Shown in pieces: positions 31,680-48,162 of a stretch of 64,000 nt of DNA (its first letter is position 1; each line of letters opens with the position of its first letter). Where the stretch lies: NCBI GenBank assembly GCA_949358305.1, contig OX442318.1, forward strand, positions 3,334,501 through 3,398,500, given 5' to 3'. This DNA is from Strigamia acuminata (Eukaryota > Arthropoda > Chilopoda > Geophilomorpha > Linotaeniidae). The notes under the pieces were generated by a model. The model was not told the DNA's origin, searched no databases, and saw nothing but the letters and a program-made list of their open reading frames with translations. Made by a program: the position numbers and the translations under genes.

Positions 31680-32185
31680 TTTATATTATCTATATATAAA
31701 TATATGTTTATTTAAGTGATTAATTAGATAAAAATAGGAGAAATTGTTTCTTACCTGTTGCCAGATCTATAACTGAGGTTGGAGTGATGGTTTCATCACT
31801 CATTAAATGTCAAATGGTTGAAGCAAAACCTGTTTCTCACACTTTTTAAAAAATAAAAAAAAAACTTTTCCAAGAAATGAAAAAAAATAAAAAAAAATTT
31901 TATTTCATTCATTGAAAAATAAAAAAAATAATTTTCCAAATCCAAAAAAATAAAACAATAAATAAAATCATTAACAGTCAATTTATAATAATTTTGATCA
32001 AAATAACACAATTTTTCTATCTTTTATTTTTTATTTTGATATTGACAAACTCAATTTCTCTTGCAAGGAATTTGCCCATTCAAGGCTTTCAATAAAAACT
32101 AACCTTGAATAAATTAAACTTGGATTATGCAACTTATAGTGAAATATATTTTTTTCCTTTAAGCATTCAAGGAAAAAATACTAAA
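31680..32185. other. Intergenic, A/T homopolymer-rich
   Basis: Low-complexity A- and T-runs; no gene or repeat family recognised. Confidence 0.4.
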
Positions 32186-34150
32186 TTATTCATGGGTATA
32201 AATTTTACACCCACTGCTGTGAATATTCTGAAGAAGTACTGCCAACATGTGATCAGTCCTTGTGTACACTCCAGGTATTCCAGGACTCCCACAGCCAACA
32301 CCAAAGGATGTAACACCAACTTGTTTTAGCACATCATGCTCAGCACTCCACACAAACAAAGGCCCACCTGAATCACCCTAAAACATAAAACAATTATGCA
32401 TACAATTATGCTTGCAATTTTCAATTTACCCCACAAGTGTCTTTGCCACCTTGTTGCACACCAGCACATATCATAGAGTTGTAGATTTGGTGACCACCAA
32501 ATGACCTCTGACAGCTTGGATTGTCCACTATTGGCATTGTAACTTCATTCAAAGTGCTGGAGATGGAGCCAGCTGATTATGAATGAAAAAGAAAAGATGA
32601 AACCAGAAAATTGCATCTTTGTCTTGATTATATCTTACTTGGTTGAGTTTTTCCCCAGCCAGTAGCTATTCCTGCTTTTCCATTGTAACTTAGAATCCTC
32701 AATGGCAAACATGTTGGTTGGATGTGAGAGTTGAAGGCAAGTGTTTCTGTTAATTCCAACAGTGCAATATCATTCTTGTATGTTCTGCTGTTAAATCCTG
32801 GGTGTACAACAACCCTTTTCACTCTTAGTACTTTTCTGGTGCTTTCAATTACATTAATATCATAGACACCAACAATCACAATGAATAATGAAGCATTAGT
32901 ACTGAAAATTATTATCAAAATGAATGAAAAGTTAAGGTTTGGAATTTACACGTGTATAACTTACCCTATGGCACAGTGGGCAGCTGTAAGAATGTATTGC
33001 TGGTTCAGGATAGTCCCACCACATAGTTTCATTTGATTGTAAATGATCATCACCTAATGGATTGTGTTGTTTCTTTATGTTCAATTACTGTTTTTTAATA
33101 CTTTTGAAGTTTGAATGCACCTACTGAATTCTGAAGTGACTTTATTTTGACGGAATTTCAGATAAAAGTCACCCAATGTTGCAAAATGAATTGTCATGCA
33201 ACTAAAGTCCAGTAAAATTACTTCAGATTTCAAAATTGAACCCAGCCAATAGATTTTACCATTTCTGGGTAGTTGTCAGGTTTTGCTGGATTTCCACCCA
33301 TTACTCGGAACTAGATCGGTCGATCTTTGTTTAATTGGCGAGCGCTAACGGATCTTTTGGAACATGCTACAAGTATTTTGAACCAGAAGGTGTTATGATA
33401 ATAGGGACTGCTGAGTTTCTTTTTTTCTATTTATATTTTTCTAAAGGAAACACAAGGAAGCGGGTAAAATTTAAAAGCTTGCTTTTACTTGAAAAAGCGA
33501 ATAAAAACTCGCCCGCTTGAGCAAACACAAGCTTGCGTTTTTATTCAAAGCTCTGTTTTGAAGCGAGCTTGTACTCACCCGCTCCGATCAAACTGAGTTT
33601 GATTTACCAGCTTCAAGCTTGCTGGTGTTTTGGTCATGTGACTTTGACAGCCAATCAGAATCGTGAGGAAATTCTTGGAGGAGATTTTGACGGGAATTTC
33701 TGGCTACCTACCTAGCTAGTTTGAGTTTGCCAGTTAAGTTGGTAAGCCAAAAGCGAGTCAAGTGAGCTTGTAAATGACTCCCTCTTTAAATTTGTACTAG
33801 CAAGCTTTGGAATTTAAGTGATCCAATGCAATAGTCTTCCGGGCTTTGCCCAGAAAGAACGATAACTTACTGCATACTTGTAGAGGGCTTGGAAGCCACC
33901 ATAATCTTAGCCACCTGAAGTCAACATCATCTAAGAGTAGATGTTATTTGAAATTTAGATAACCACATTGAATTTTTTAAAATAATTAATGTACCTACCC
34001 ACTTTTACTTTCAGGGAAAATGGTACACCAGAATCCAAAGACTAGGCATACAAATATAAAGTTGAAAACAAAGCATATGTGAAATGTGACTTTAGTACTT
34101 ACCATTGCATTAGTTAGAGACAACCAACCAAACATTAATATCAAGGGCAT
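32186..34150 (-). CDS. SP-A, trypsin-like serine protease
   Basis: Minus strand. Supported exons: 34150-34103 (signal peptide MPLILMFGWLSLTNAM), 34041-34009, then after a poorly resolved stretch 33310-33260, 33053-32965, 32901-32639, 32572-32430, 32377-32186. The mature N-terminus reads VMGG instead of the usual IVGG. Triad: LTAAHC, KNDIALLEL, GDSGGP. The Asp six residues before the catalytic Ser (KDTCGGDS) predicts cleavage after Arg/Lys. The C-terminus departs from the family (no YIDWI helix; ends KIYTHE). The exon linking the propeptide to VMGG could not be fixed; a TTAA MITE copy sits in that intron. Secreted zymogen, closest here to SP-B. Confidence 0.82.
33433..33815. mobile_element. 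Second, degraded copy of the TTAA MITE
   Basis: Matches 6,150-6,750 (AAACACAAGGAAGCGGGTAA, AAAAGCGA/GAGCAAACRCAAGC, GCCAATCAGAATCGTGAGGA, TTGTACTAGCAAGCTTTGGA) but lacks the nested insertion and part of the interior. End TTAA sites are eroded. Confidence 0.8.
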
Positions 34151-34335
34151 GTTACTTTAGAATGATACCCCAAATGCTTGTTTCTTCACCTAAACTGAAG
34201 GAATAAGATAAAGTAATCTCTTAATGCCGAGCGACGGTTATAAATAACACAGTTTAATACAACATTCGTGTGTTTCCATGCTGATATTTTTAATTATATA
34301 TTTTTAACTTTACATTGTCAAATGTTAACATTTTC

Positions 34336-36573
<2,238 letters not shown>

Positions 36574-37468
36574 GGCACCAATTGAGCTTATGATGCAGTG
36601 GTATTGGAGGTTCTTCTCTTAATGGTAAACTGCACAGTTAAATACTTTCATTGCTACATTTTGTTCTGAATGTACATCCTCTTTTCTCACATTCACAAAT
36701 TGTGAAATAATTTAATAGCTCCCTGAAATGCAGTGATGTCATGGTCTATTAGATGAGATAATTTCAGTTGCATGTTTCTATTTTACAGAATTTATGACTA
36801 ATTTTTTATATGGTAAAAACTGTTTTATTTAGTTAACTAATTTATTCAAGTATTGATATACAGAACATGACAGTTCAACCATTAAAACAATCATAAAATT
36901 TTAATAAAAGATGACTATCGGTAGTTACCGAAAAACCAAACTACCGAATAATAAATGTTTTTGGAAAGGAAACCAATTTTGTTTTTGACTTTGTTATTCA
37001 ATTTCTGGTCAGAATTAATTTGTTGTTAAATTACTGCAGGTGCAGTAGAATAAAAATGGTGGATGTCCAGCCGGTATATGTGACTTGAATTTTTTTCGAT
37101 AACGATTAAAATTTTGTAACTATTAAGGCAAAATGTCTGAAAGGGAAGGAGTAATGGTAATAACTCATTGGAAATGTAAAAAAAAGTAAAATAATTGTAG
37201 GGAAAAACTTTTTAAAAACTGTCAACAGCATTTATTTACAACCTGCATCTTTCTAGGTAATGGTTCTGCGTATTTCTGTTGCACCGAAAATCCGGGAAAA
37301 AGATGAAATTTTAAATTCAATGGTTGAAACTTTGAAAACTGTGTACAATGAAATAAAGAAATAGGTCAATATCAGAGGTTTTTTAGAGGCCATTTATTAT
37401 TACTCTATAAGATAGATAATGCAATCCAACACACAAATAAGTTAATATAAATATTCATTATTATCCAT
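36574..37468. other. Intergenic between SP-B and SP-C
   Basis: SP-B promoter side and SP-C 3' flank. AT-rich; no gene or clear repeat found. Confidence 0.4.
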
Positions 37469-40400
37469 TTACAAGTCTTCATCTAAAACACTGTTTTCAA
37501 TTGGTTGGTCCAGGCTCTTAGATATGTAAGCTGGACAAGTGAGTGCATCTACAGTATGGTTGTAAATGAAATCTGTGTAATAAGCCACTCTTGCGTAGAC
37601 ACCGGGTTTTGCTGGTCTAGCACAACCCTGACCGAATGAAACCACACCTATCAGAGTGTAGTGGCCTTGATTGTCTATCATCAAAGGGCCACCTGAGTCA
37701 CCCTGAAATGAAAAAGATAGATCAATAATTATCATTAACATATTAACAAATATTTTCTTTTGTTTCTGTATCTGCTTCATCACATTTGCTTATCAGCAAT
37801 AATAATAATTTGCCCTTCAAACCCATGCTAATTTCCAATAATTCTTTAGTTTTTATTACCTGGCAGGCATCTTTTCCACCTTCTTCTAAACCTGCACATA
37901 TCATCCTATCAGGATCAATTCTGTATCTTCCATAATTGTCCTTACAAGTGGATGAAGCAACAATTGGCACAGTGGCTTTTCTTAGAACAGGTGATGCACG
38001 CCCACCTACAATTGAAATATTGCTGGTTAACCATTTGAATAAACAAAGAAATCAAAAGAAACCATTAATGGCTGAATACACTTCTTGCAATTAAAAGTAC
38101 TGTGTCCCTCATAGGGACGATTTACCCACACTCAGGGCACCATGTAACTGGACCTAGTGGGGGGACAATCTGCTCACACACGATGCCCACCCCGAAGACA
38201 GACATTGGACAAACATCCAGATGTCAACACCACTTACAAAAACCAGATTCAATTTATGTAGGCTTGAGAAAGTGTAAATAAAACTTTAGTTTAACTCTTG
38301 CCACGCATCAGACAAGTCCTGTCAAACCTTACAGCATGTTGCCTGGAAAGTTTCTGGACTAACAGCCTGTCCGAATGGGAAAGGTAATACAGGTTGGATC
38401 CACCAAACAAGTCCGGACTATGGATGAGGACTGACTGTTCCCTACAGAGAACACTGCAATGTGGAATCAATCATTTACCTTCTTCGGTCCGTCCCCATCC
38501 AATTACAACAGCATCTGCATCATAGTCTGCTTCAGGTCCAGGAGGCAGACAAGCTGTAGATACTCTAGAATTGAATTTAACTGGTCTGTTTAACTCCATT
38601 AGTGCAATGTCATTTGCATGAGTCATTGTGCTGTATTGTGGATGAATGATAATCTTCACTACGCCCAGCTCTAACCGGCCTTTTTCTCTATAGGTACTAA
38701 CATTGTGGGCTCCCAGGAAAATTCTTGAGTATCTGGTACTGATACTATTTAAAACAAATGAAAATAGTTACAGAATATGTTACTTGTAACTTGTATACTG
38801 GAGATTTGTTCAGCCTTACCCTTGAACACAATGTGCAGCGGTAACCACGAATCTATCGTTGATCAGTGTAGCTCCACAACGAAGATTTCCATTGTACATA
38901 AATGCGGCCTAGGATAAAGGTATTAAGACTTGTAATGTGAAATGAGGTTAGGCTTACCATCCATGGGAATTCACTTGGTTCAGTTTCATCTCCACCTACA
39001 ATCTTAGACGGAGGGCCAAGCTTACCGCAAACTGAAAATATAAGATTACGTCAGATTGGTAACATGAACACAATGTATAATGACAGGAAGAAATAACATG
39101 ACCTAAGCTCATTCTAACACGGCACTTCGATGGTGCAAGGGGGTATGAGATAGGTTTTCTCGGGGTGCAAGGCTACTTCGGAAAAGTGTTTAAATATATA
39201 TTGGTAACCCCAGTACAAGGATGATCGATTTAACATCGCATCTATGTAGCTAGGTTGAATTATAAGCCGAATTACGCGTTAAGGATCGGCCGTCCATCAG
39301 AACGGTCCCAGGTAAAAAAAATCTGCAGAATTCTGCAGAAAGTTTGCCAGCAGAAAAAATTCTGCAGAAAATCTTTTTTTTTCTGCAAAATTCTGCAGAA
39401 AAAATGCCAGCTGGAAAAATTTGCCAGAAAATCTTTGTTCTCTGCAGAATTGTGCAGAATAATTGTACGCCAAACGAAAGAGTAGCCAATGCTGGAAATC
39501 TCGTACAGGCAAAGATTTTGGATTTCAAAATCCTTGAAATCTCATGAAATCTTGGAAATCCTGGAAATCTTTAAAATTTCATGAAATCCTGGAAATCCTA
39601 GAAATCCTGGAAATCTTATAAATTGTCTTGCTATTTGGTGTAAATTAAACTTTATTTATTTAAACTTTTTATTTAAATCTGAGACTATTTGAAAATTTAA
39701 AACCATTTCGGAAAAAGTAACTATATAAGAGAAGTTATGCATTCAAATAGCATAAGCTATACAAGCCTAGTGGATAGAGCACTGGTCTTTAGAACAATGG
39801 ATCCCAGGTTTAATTCCAGCAGAGGTAAAAAAAAAAGTAAAAGATTTAAATAAAGATAAATAAAAATGTCAATAAAACATGTAATTTGTGCTAATAACAA
39901 TGAAAACTAATTGCTGAATATGGGTTGTAAAAGAAACTAAATGGCTTTATATGGTGAAAAAGAAATTTGAGTTAGTGTAAAACATTTACAATGTATCACA
40001 AGTATGTAAATCTATTTTTTTTTTCTGCAGAATTCTGCAGAATTTGATACTTTTTTCTGCAGAAAATGCTTTCTGCAGAAAATATTCTGCAGAAAAGGTT
40101 AACATTTTTCTGAAGAATTCTGCAGAATTTGGTAAGTTTTTCTGAAGAAAATTTTTCTGCACAACATGCAGAATTCTGCAGAACCTTTTTCTCCTGGGGT
40201 GCGTAGGCGTAGCAATATTAACTCTTGGAGGTATAAGACTATACGCTATATGTTAAATCGTCCATTGTGTTTCTTGGGAAGGGGCTGTGTGCAAACGTTT
40301 TAAAAGTCAAGAGGGTGCCGATGCTAAAAAGGTTAAAAACCAGGGTCTTAACCCAAGTTTAGTGGCATAACTACAAAGTTATTTTGCTGGTCACTAATGT

Positions 40401-40711
40401 GATCAGTTTTCTTACTTACCACAGGTTTCTTCTTTGGTGTACTGTTCTTGTAATTTCTGGAGATTATAGTCGATTCTTGATTGAGCAAGTATTGACCATG
40501 ACTATAAAATGAAAACGAATGGTTATCGTCGGCCATTTAATCCACTCGACAAATAAATAAACGCTAGCGTGTGACTCATTCAGGAGAATTCTCTCTTATT
40601 GTTTCCTTGCAAGTCAAAGGTTATTATAGGGAGAATTAAGAGAAGCTAACAAACAGAACATAACATTACCTGAAGATGAACCAGCAGAATGGAAAGGCAA
40701 TGAAGCTTCAT
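37469..40711 (-). CDS. SP-C, trypsin-like serine protease
   Basis: Minus strand, seven exons: 40711-40670, 40501-40420, 39031-38958, 38908-38820, 38744-38479, 38005-37860, 37702-37469; 310 codons plus stop with consistent phases. Signal peptide [14 protein letters not shown]; short propeptide with ETCVCG (Cys available for a disulfide to the protease domain), activation site SKIVGGDE. Triad [26 protein letters not shown] gives the Arg/Lys-specificity Asp. The C-terminal tail extends about 30 residues past the usual end (LTCPAYISK ... VLDEDL). Intron 2 (39032-40419) is filled by a CTGCAG-palindrome element with a tRNA-like insert. Confidence 0.92.
39302..40200. mobile_element. Element with TTCTGCAGAATTCTGCAGAA palindrome clusters
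   Basis: Two clusters of the palindromic word CTGCAGAATTCTGCAG (39,310-39,470 and 40,015-40,190) form the opposite ends of an inverted structure whose outer edges read CCCAGGTAAAAA and TTTTTCTCCTGGG. Between them are GGAAATCCT direct repeats and a tRNA-like sequence. No ORF of note. Confidence 0.65.
39764..39829 (+). repeat. tRNA-derived (SINE-like) sequence
   Basis: Contains an A-box-like TAGTGGATAGAGCACTGG and a B-box-like GGTTTAATTCC, followed by an A-rich run. A complete cloverleaf with paired acceptor stem could not be drawn, so it is read as a SINE head or tRNA pseudogene rather than a functional tRNA. Confidence 0.5.
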
Positions 40712-41045
40712 AATGGAAGTAGTATGGTGAATACGCAGTAAATTGTTAATTACTGAATACTGCTTTGCAGCTTTTATAAATATTGAAAAAGTGCCATCTG
40801 CTTGCCTGATTTACACAAAGATTGAACAAATAAAGAGGCAGCTGGACCCATAAATTGTGGGATAAGATTGACAATATCCACCTATCATTGTTATGCTAAT
40901 AAAAGTTTATATTATCTTGCATTGATATTTTATGGGATAAATAATGTTCTTTTTTACAAAAGAAAGCTATAAATTTCTATGTCATACACATAATCTTTAT
41001 TTGATCATATATTTACAATTTTTTGTAGAGTGACACTGGTATTAT
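40712..41045. other. Intergenic between SP-C and SP-D
   Basis: SP-C upstream and SP-D 3' flank; nothing else recognised. Confidence 0.4.
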
Positions 41046-42843
<1,798 letters not shown>

Positions 42844-43220
42844 TCTGACAGAATTATTGACAGTGTGTGAGATGGAAAACATTGATATATATATTTGTCT
42901 GCAGTTCATTGAACCTTTGCCAAGAATAGATAATCTGATGACAAACTGACACTAGGTGTTCCACAGTTTCCTTGATATTGCAAATGTTATAATATTCGAT
43001 GAATCAAATAGAAATATTAAATAAAAAATGTGATTATTTTATTGTACAAACTTTAAAGTTTGCTTTTCTAAGTTCATTCACATGTGTGAAATTTTCCTAT
43101 GACTTTTCAATAGGTATCAAATTGTCAAAGATCTCAAGTTCCATGTGAAGGATTTTTGACAGTTGGTTTATGAATAACAAAGGATTATTAATTTTTCTCT
43201 GACACTTGCTTTGACTGAAA
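42844..43220. other. Divergent promoter region SP-D / lipid-binding protein 1
   Basis: Shared upstream region of two genes transcribed away from each other. AT-rich; no conserved motif could be assigned. Confidence 0.4.
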
Positions 43221-46167
43221 ATGAATACTTGGTTTTGTATCTGTCTTCTGTTTAATCAAGGTGAGTGATTATTTATTTTTCTAGGGTTGAACTGAGGATC
43301 ATATTATGAAGAAATCAATTTCTATTGTATGAAATAACAATATGACACAGGATTATCAAAAATCACAATTAATTTAAATTTTTTGAGGTCATGCTTCACT
43401 GGAAGCTGTCATTGTCACAGGGCCCTATGCTGTAACAAATGTGTGGCCCTTATATCTGTGTGACAAAAGCAATGCTAGAGGAAAGGTGCATTGTGATGTA
43501 ATTTGCTAGTTTGATACAGAATAAAATCATACCAGAGCCACAAACATATTTTCATACATATGTAAACATTATTAGATTATACTTTGGAGAACCAATTTTC
43601 ATAGGGCTCTACGCTGTAGTTCCAAAGCTCATGGAAACTGTGACCCCTTTATTGTCTGCTACCATAGTTCACATTTTTCCCGCATGACCATGGATTTGTA
43701 AACAGCGCCACCAAACAGTGTTGATAAACTTTAATTCAAAAAAGGCAGTGCAATGAACTCCCTCTAGACCAGGCGTAGGTGGATCCCGCAGAAAGTGCCT
43801 AGTCCAAAGTACCCAGTCTAAAAGAGTGCTTGATCTAGAGGGGATGCTCAATCTATAGTACCCAGTCTAGAGGTAATGCTTGTTCTAAAGGGGTGCCTGG
43901 TCTAAAGGGGTGCCTGGTCTAAAGGGGTGCCTGGTCTAAAGGGGTACCCAGTCTAGAAGGGAGGCTTGGTAGGGAGTGCCCGGTCTAGGTGCCTGATAGG
44001 GGATGTCCAGTTTAGAAAGGGTGCCTGGTCTAAAGTATCCAGTCTAGAGGTATATCGGTCTAGAGGGGCACCTGGTCTAGAGTGGTACCCAGTTTAGAGA
44101 GGTGCCCAGTCTAAATGAGTGCCTGATCTAGAGTGTGTGCTTAGATGGAATGTGTTCTAGAGAAAATGTATTCTAGAGGGGTGCCTAGTCTAAAGGGGTG
44201 TCCGGTCTAGAAAGGTTGCCTGGTAGGGAATGCCTGGTCTAAAGAGGTGCCCGATCTAGAAGGGATCCCAGGTAGGAAGTGCCCAGTCTAGAAAGAGTGC
44301 CTGGGAAGGAGGTGTCTGGTCTAGAGGAAATGCTGGGTCTAGAAGGAATGCTGGGTCTAGAGGGAATGCTGGGTCTAGAGGGAATGCTGGGTCTAGAGGG
44401 AATGCTGGGTCTAGAGGGAATGCTGGGTCTAGAGGGAATGCTGGATCTAGAGGGAATGCTGGGTCTAGAGGGAATGCTGGGTCTAGAGGGAATGCTGGGT
44501 CTAGAGGAAATGCTGGGTCTAGAGGGAATGCTGGGTCTAGAGGGAATGCTGGGTCTAGAGGGAATGCTGGGTCTAGAGGGAATGCTGGGTCTGGAGGGAA
44601 TGCTGGGTCTAGAGGGAATGCTGGGTCTAGAGGGAATGCTGGGTCTAGAGGGAATGCTGGGTCTAGAGGGAATGCTGGGTCTAGAGGGAATGCTGGGTCT
44701 AGAGGGGTATCCGGTCTTAGTATTACCACCGGACGTTAAAAGGGTTCCGAAGTTTGTCGCGGTTGAGAGAGGAGCCCGGTCCTCGGTATGTCCAGTATAG
44801 AGGGAGTTCACTAAATATCTTTTAACAATGTGAAGTATAGCTGCTAATGAATATTTTGGAACTTATTTTCAGTCATCTTCACCATTCAATCAAGACCTGA
44901 TACCTTCATCAACAGCTATTTTCGTTTTATACTAGAGAGCCAACTCCGTCGTGAGATGGCGGTTGGTATCCCTTCACTTGGTCTTCCACCACTGGATCCT
45001 CTGTACATCTATAAGATCCCCATAAACTGGGGCGATAAAAACAACAACCATATAACTGGCTCTGTTTTCAACACAAAACTTAATGGACTTTCCAGCTTCA
45101 ACTTAACCCAGTTTCAAGCTGATCTGCACAGTCTCACACTCAACTTTGAAATGCACTTTTCCAATTTGCTCGCTAGAGGGCAGTATGATCTAAAGGGCAA
45201 ATTGTGGAATGTGTTCAATATTAAAGGGGCAGGCAATTTTACCATCACTGGAACTGATGTGCTCATAGAAGCCTATGCTAATTTCACATTCAACAAGGAA
45301 GTTCAAGTGAACCATTTGCACTTGGATTCAAACTTTCGGTAAGATTTAATCAAAAACCCACACAGGCTTAGCACATAACTAACATTTGCACGGCTTTTGC
45401 AACACAGGTGTGCTCCCTGTTTATAAATCTATCAGAAATTAGACAAAAATTTACAAATTTTATTCAACCATTTTATAAATTTGACCTTTAACACCCCATA
45501 GGTATAATCCTGGATGTGAGAGGTCATTTGGAGGTCATGACATGAGACCATTCAAAATGGCTACATATAATTTTACGTTTGAAAGTTTTGTGGGGCCCAG
45601 GTCATCACTAGTTCAAGGGGCCCTAAAATATAATTTTTTAAATTTAATTTACAATTGAATAACCCTAAATTAATGTTAAAAATCTGACTTTTTTTGAAAG
45701 AAAATCTTCTGTAGATTTACTAAATTATTTCTGTTTGTTCTGTTAAGGATAGAGCCTGGGTTTTATGTAAGGAAAGGCAAAAAGTAGAGCTATGGAGGGT
45801 TTAGGGCTTGGGGCCTGCTGTATGTTCTGTCCTGGACAGTTCTACCGGCATCCGTATGTTTCACCGATGTTTGTAATAAGTTAGAGAACTGTAGTAAGAG
45901 TTATATTGGAAACTTCTATTGACCAATGTGTTTAATTTGACTTATTTTTTTCTGTGTAGAGTAGTGTCTGCTCATTTTCCCAATCTTCTAGGCAGGGGTA
46001 TATTCCACAATTTGTTTAATGCATTTGTAACTCACTTTGGTCAATTCACCTTCAATTTATTCAAACCAACTTTGATGGACAGAGCAGGACACATTCTCAA
46101 ACAACACATCAATGCCAAAATGAGGAAGATTAAAGTGAATGATTTTATTTTGATTATGAATTTATGA
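43221..46167 (+). CDS. LBP-1, secreted JHBP/takeout- or mite group 7-like lipid-binding protein
   Basis: Exons 43221-43260, 44873-45338, 45960-46167; 237 codons plus stop; phases 1 and 2 agree. Signal peptide MNTWFCICLLFN continuing into exon 2. Exon 2 has the signature GIPSLGLPPLDPL followed by alternating beta strands (ITGSVFNTKLNGLSSF), the pattern of the haemolymph juvenile-hormone-binding/takeout superfamily (BPI-like fold) and of mite group 7 allergens. The N-terminal disulfide cysteines of insect takeout proteins are not seen. The C-terminal exon supplies a long amphipathic helix (LFKPTLMDRAGHILKQHI). Likely a secreted carrier of a hydrophobic ligand; the ligand is unknown. Intron 1 contains an 18-bp minisatellite. 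Confidence 0.8.
43760..44790. repeat. 18-bp minisatellite with homogeneous core in LBP-1 intron
   Basis: Core 44,320-44,706 consists of about 21 head-to-tail copies of an 18-base unit (CTAGAGGGAATGCTGGGT with scattered changes). From 43,760 to 44,320 the same unit recurs in increasingly diverged, variably spaced form (GTCTAAAGGGGTGCCTG etc.). The unit length is a multiple of three, so long open frames occur on both strands; none is a gene. Confidence 0.95.
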
Positions 46168-46288
46168 ATTTCATGTGGCAATATTATGTTATAATATGAA
46201 AAATGGTGTAAAATAAAAAGTTATATAAGTATACCAAAGTTATTTATTTTATTTCATTTAATTTCTACTTGTTACATTTTAAGTTTAA

Positions 46289-47283
46289 TCAATGCTGGTG
46301 AGAATGAACAAAGTAATTATTGAGTTCCTTCTTCAATCTCTCTTCGAACTTTGCTTTCGATTCCGGTGCCAAGGAGTTCAAAAAAGTTGTTCCATAGCTA
46401 TTGATTGCCGCTACCATGGTGGAACCAGTTTCTTTGTCCACGAATAAGTTGTCTGCATTCAGTGACACATCTAAAAGAGATGAGTACACATTTCTATTAA
46501 ATGCGATAGATGGACACACAAAAGGAATCAGAATATGCGATTCAACAAAATATCTTCGAAAAAGACAAATATAAATTTTTAAATAAAATTATGATCGGGA
46601 ATCGAATTGTTGATCAAGGCGGGGATATTAACTACTATACTATCGAGGAAAAAAAATAACTCACCTCCTACGGTCCAATCGAGGTGTAGATCCACAATTT
46701 GTTTGGGGCCACTGGGAGCGTTCTCGGAAATGTTTAACGAGAATTTGATCGTTAAATTCAAAAGTGTGAAATTGAAGCCTCCGGAGGTGGCACCGTCAAA
46801 TTTCTCGGTGCATTTCTCCAATTTCAAAGTGTAATTCCCTTTAAATTCAACTTTGGGTGTCTGTAAATCAAACAGGAAATTGTATACATGTAAATGAAGT
46901 TTGTCTTGGTTGTTCAAATACCTTAGCTGTAAATTCAGTGGAAGTTGCAGTCAGATCATGCAACTCAATGTCTGAATCTGCAAGACCCACCAGTTGGACT
47001 TTATCAAACTGACCACTGATTTTACACTCTCCCAATGCATGCTCAAATGGTACAGTGTCAATGGTCAAATGTCCCATGGGTGGCAGATTCAGGCCCAAAG
47101 TTTTCTTGATTTTTGCAAAGACAACTGCAGCAGGTTTGGAGCCATTGACTACAGAGAAATGAAATTCAAGATTAAAACCCCAAAATTGGTGGGAAAATGT
47201 ATGTAATTAATTTTACCTTGGAAGCTGATGTACAGAAACAAGGTGGCAACTGTCAAGTTGATAATGGTTTTCTGTGCAGACAT
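46289..47283 (-). CDS. LBP-2, secreted lipid-binding-type protein (JHBP/group 7-like)
   Basis: Minus strand, exons 47283-47217, 47148-46922, 46860-46665, 46470-46289; 223 codons plus stop; phases 1,0,1 agree. Signal peptide around TIINLTVATLFLYISF. The body has GLNLPPMGHLTID followed by strand-rich sequence (GECKISGQFDKVQL, FKGNYTLKL), then a C-terminal amphipathic helical segment (AKFEERLKKELNNYFV). It is convergent with LBP-1 (stops 121 bases apart). Similarity to LBP-1 is in layout rather than identity; family assignment rests on the PP-x-G/D motif and strand pattern. Confidence 0.72.
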
Positions 47284-48162
47284 GTTTGGTTCTCTTTCAC
47301 TTCCCAGACTTTGGCAGGAAAATGTCTAATTTCATTGTTTTTATACATGAATTGATGGGAAACATGATAGATTTGATATTTGCATTTCTGTTGGCATTCT
47401 CAACAACAAAAGGAGTTTCAATTTAATCTGTGCTGAAATCAAATACCAAATTTGTTTTGGAGTTTTAAATTTGCCAATTCACAACAATTTTATAATAACA
47501 AAATATATCTCTCATAAAACTTATCATAAATAAAATAATAACCACGAGAGGGATTTATAACTTTTTATATTCAAAACTATTAAAAATAAAAATTAAAATC
47601 AATAAAAACAAGAGAAATTAACTGAAAATAATTTATTTATCACAAAAAAATAGCCACCAGAGGGATTCCACACAACTGAAATTGAAATTGAAACCCAGAA
47701 ATCCCTTAATCTCAATAAAATTAAAGAAAACAACAAAATAAACGGCTTAAGAATCATTTATTTCCAATAAAACAAAAAAAATCCATGAAATTTTTAAAAT
47801 TTATTCAAAAAATCCAAATCCAAACAAAAATCCAAAAAAAATCCCAAAAACCCCAAAAGTCCCCAAAAAATCTCCCAAATCCCAAATAAACCTCAAAACC
47901 CCGAAAAATCCATTAAATCAAGCCAAAACAAGCCCCAAAACAATTATAATGACATCTGTCACTACAGGTTCCTCTCTGCTTGGCAGCCATTAAAGCCGAT
48001 GCACTCTTGTCATCCCCATTGCAACGGGGTCGAACCCATTGAAAACAGGGACTCCCGCCATTTTGATTTGGTCATGTAGGAGGTGGACAGGGTCCCTTGG
48101 AGCTGTTGTGGCCACCACCCCTCCCTCTAGGACCGCATGTTGTTGACCATTCCCTTTAATTC
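47284..48162. other. Intergenic: LBP-2 promoter and PRDM-like 5' region
   Basis: 47,440-47,900 is A-rich low complexity. 47,950-48,160 is less AT-rich and precedes the PRDM-like ATG; it is probably 5' UTR/promoter. An in-frame TAA at 48,157-48,159 lies just before the ATG. Confidence 0.45.

Noticed and set aside
39764..39829. Functional tRNA gene
   Set aside because: A- and B-box words are present, but no complete acceptor stem or standard anticodon arm could be paired, and it lies inside a repeat element.
44239..44811. Long open frames on both strands over the 18-bp array, and its CRISPR-like look
   Set aside because: They are by-products of an 18-base tandem unit lying inside an intron; there are no unique spacers between units, and the host is a eukaryote.
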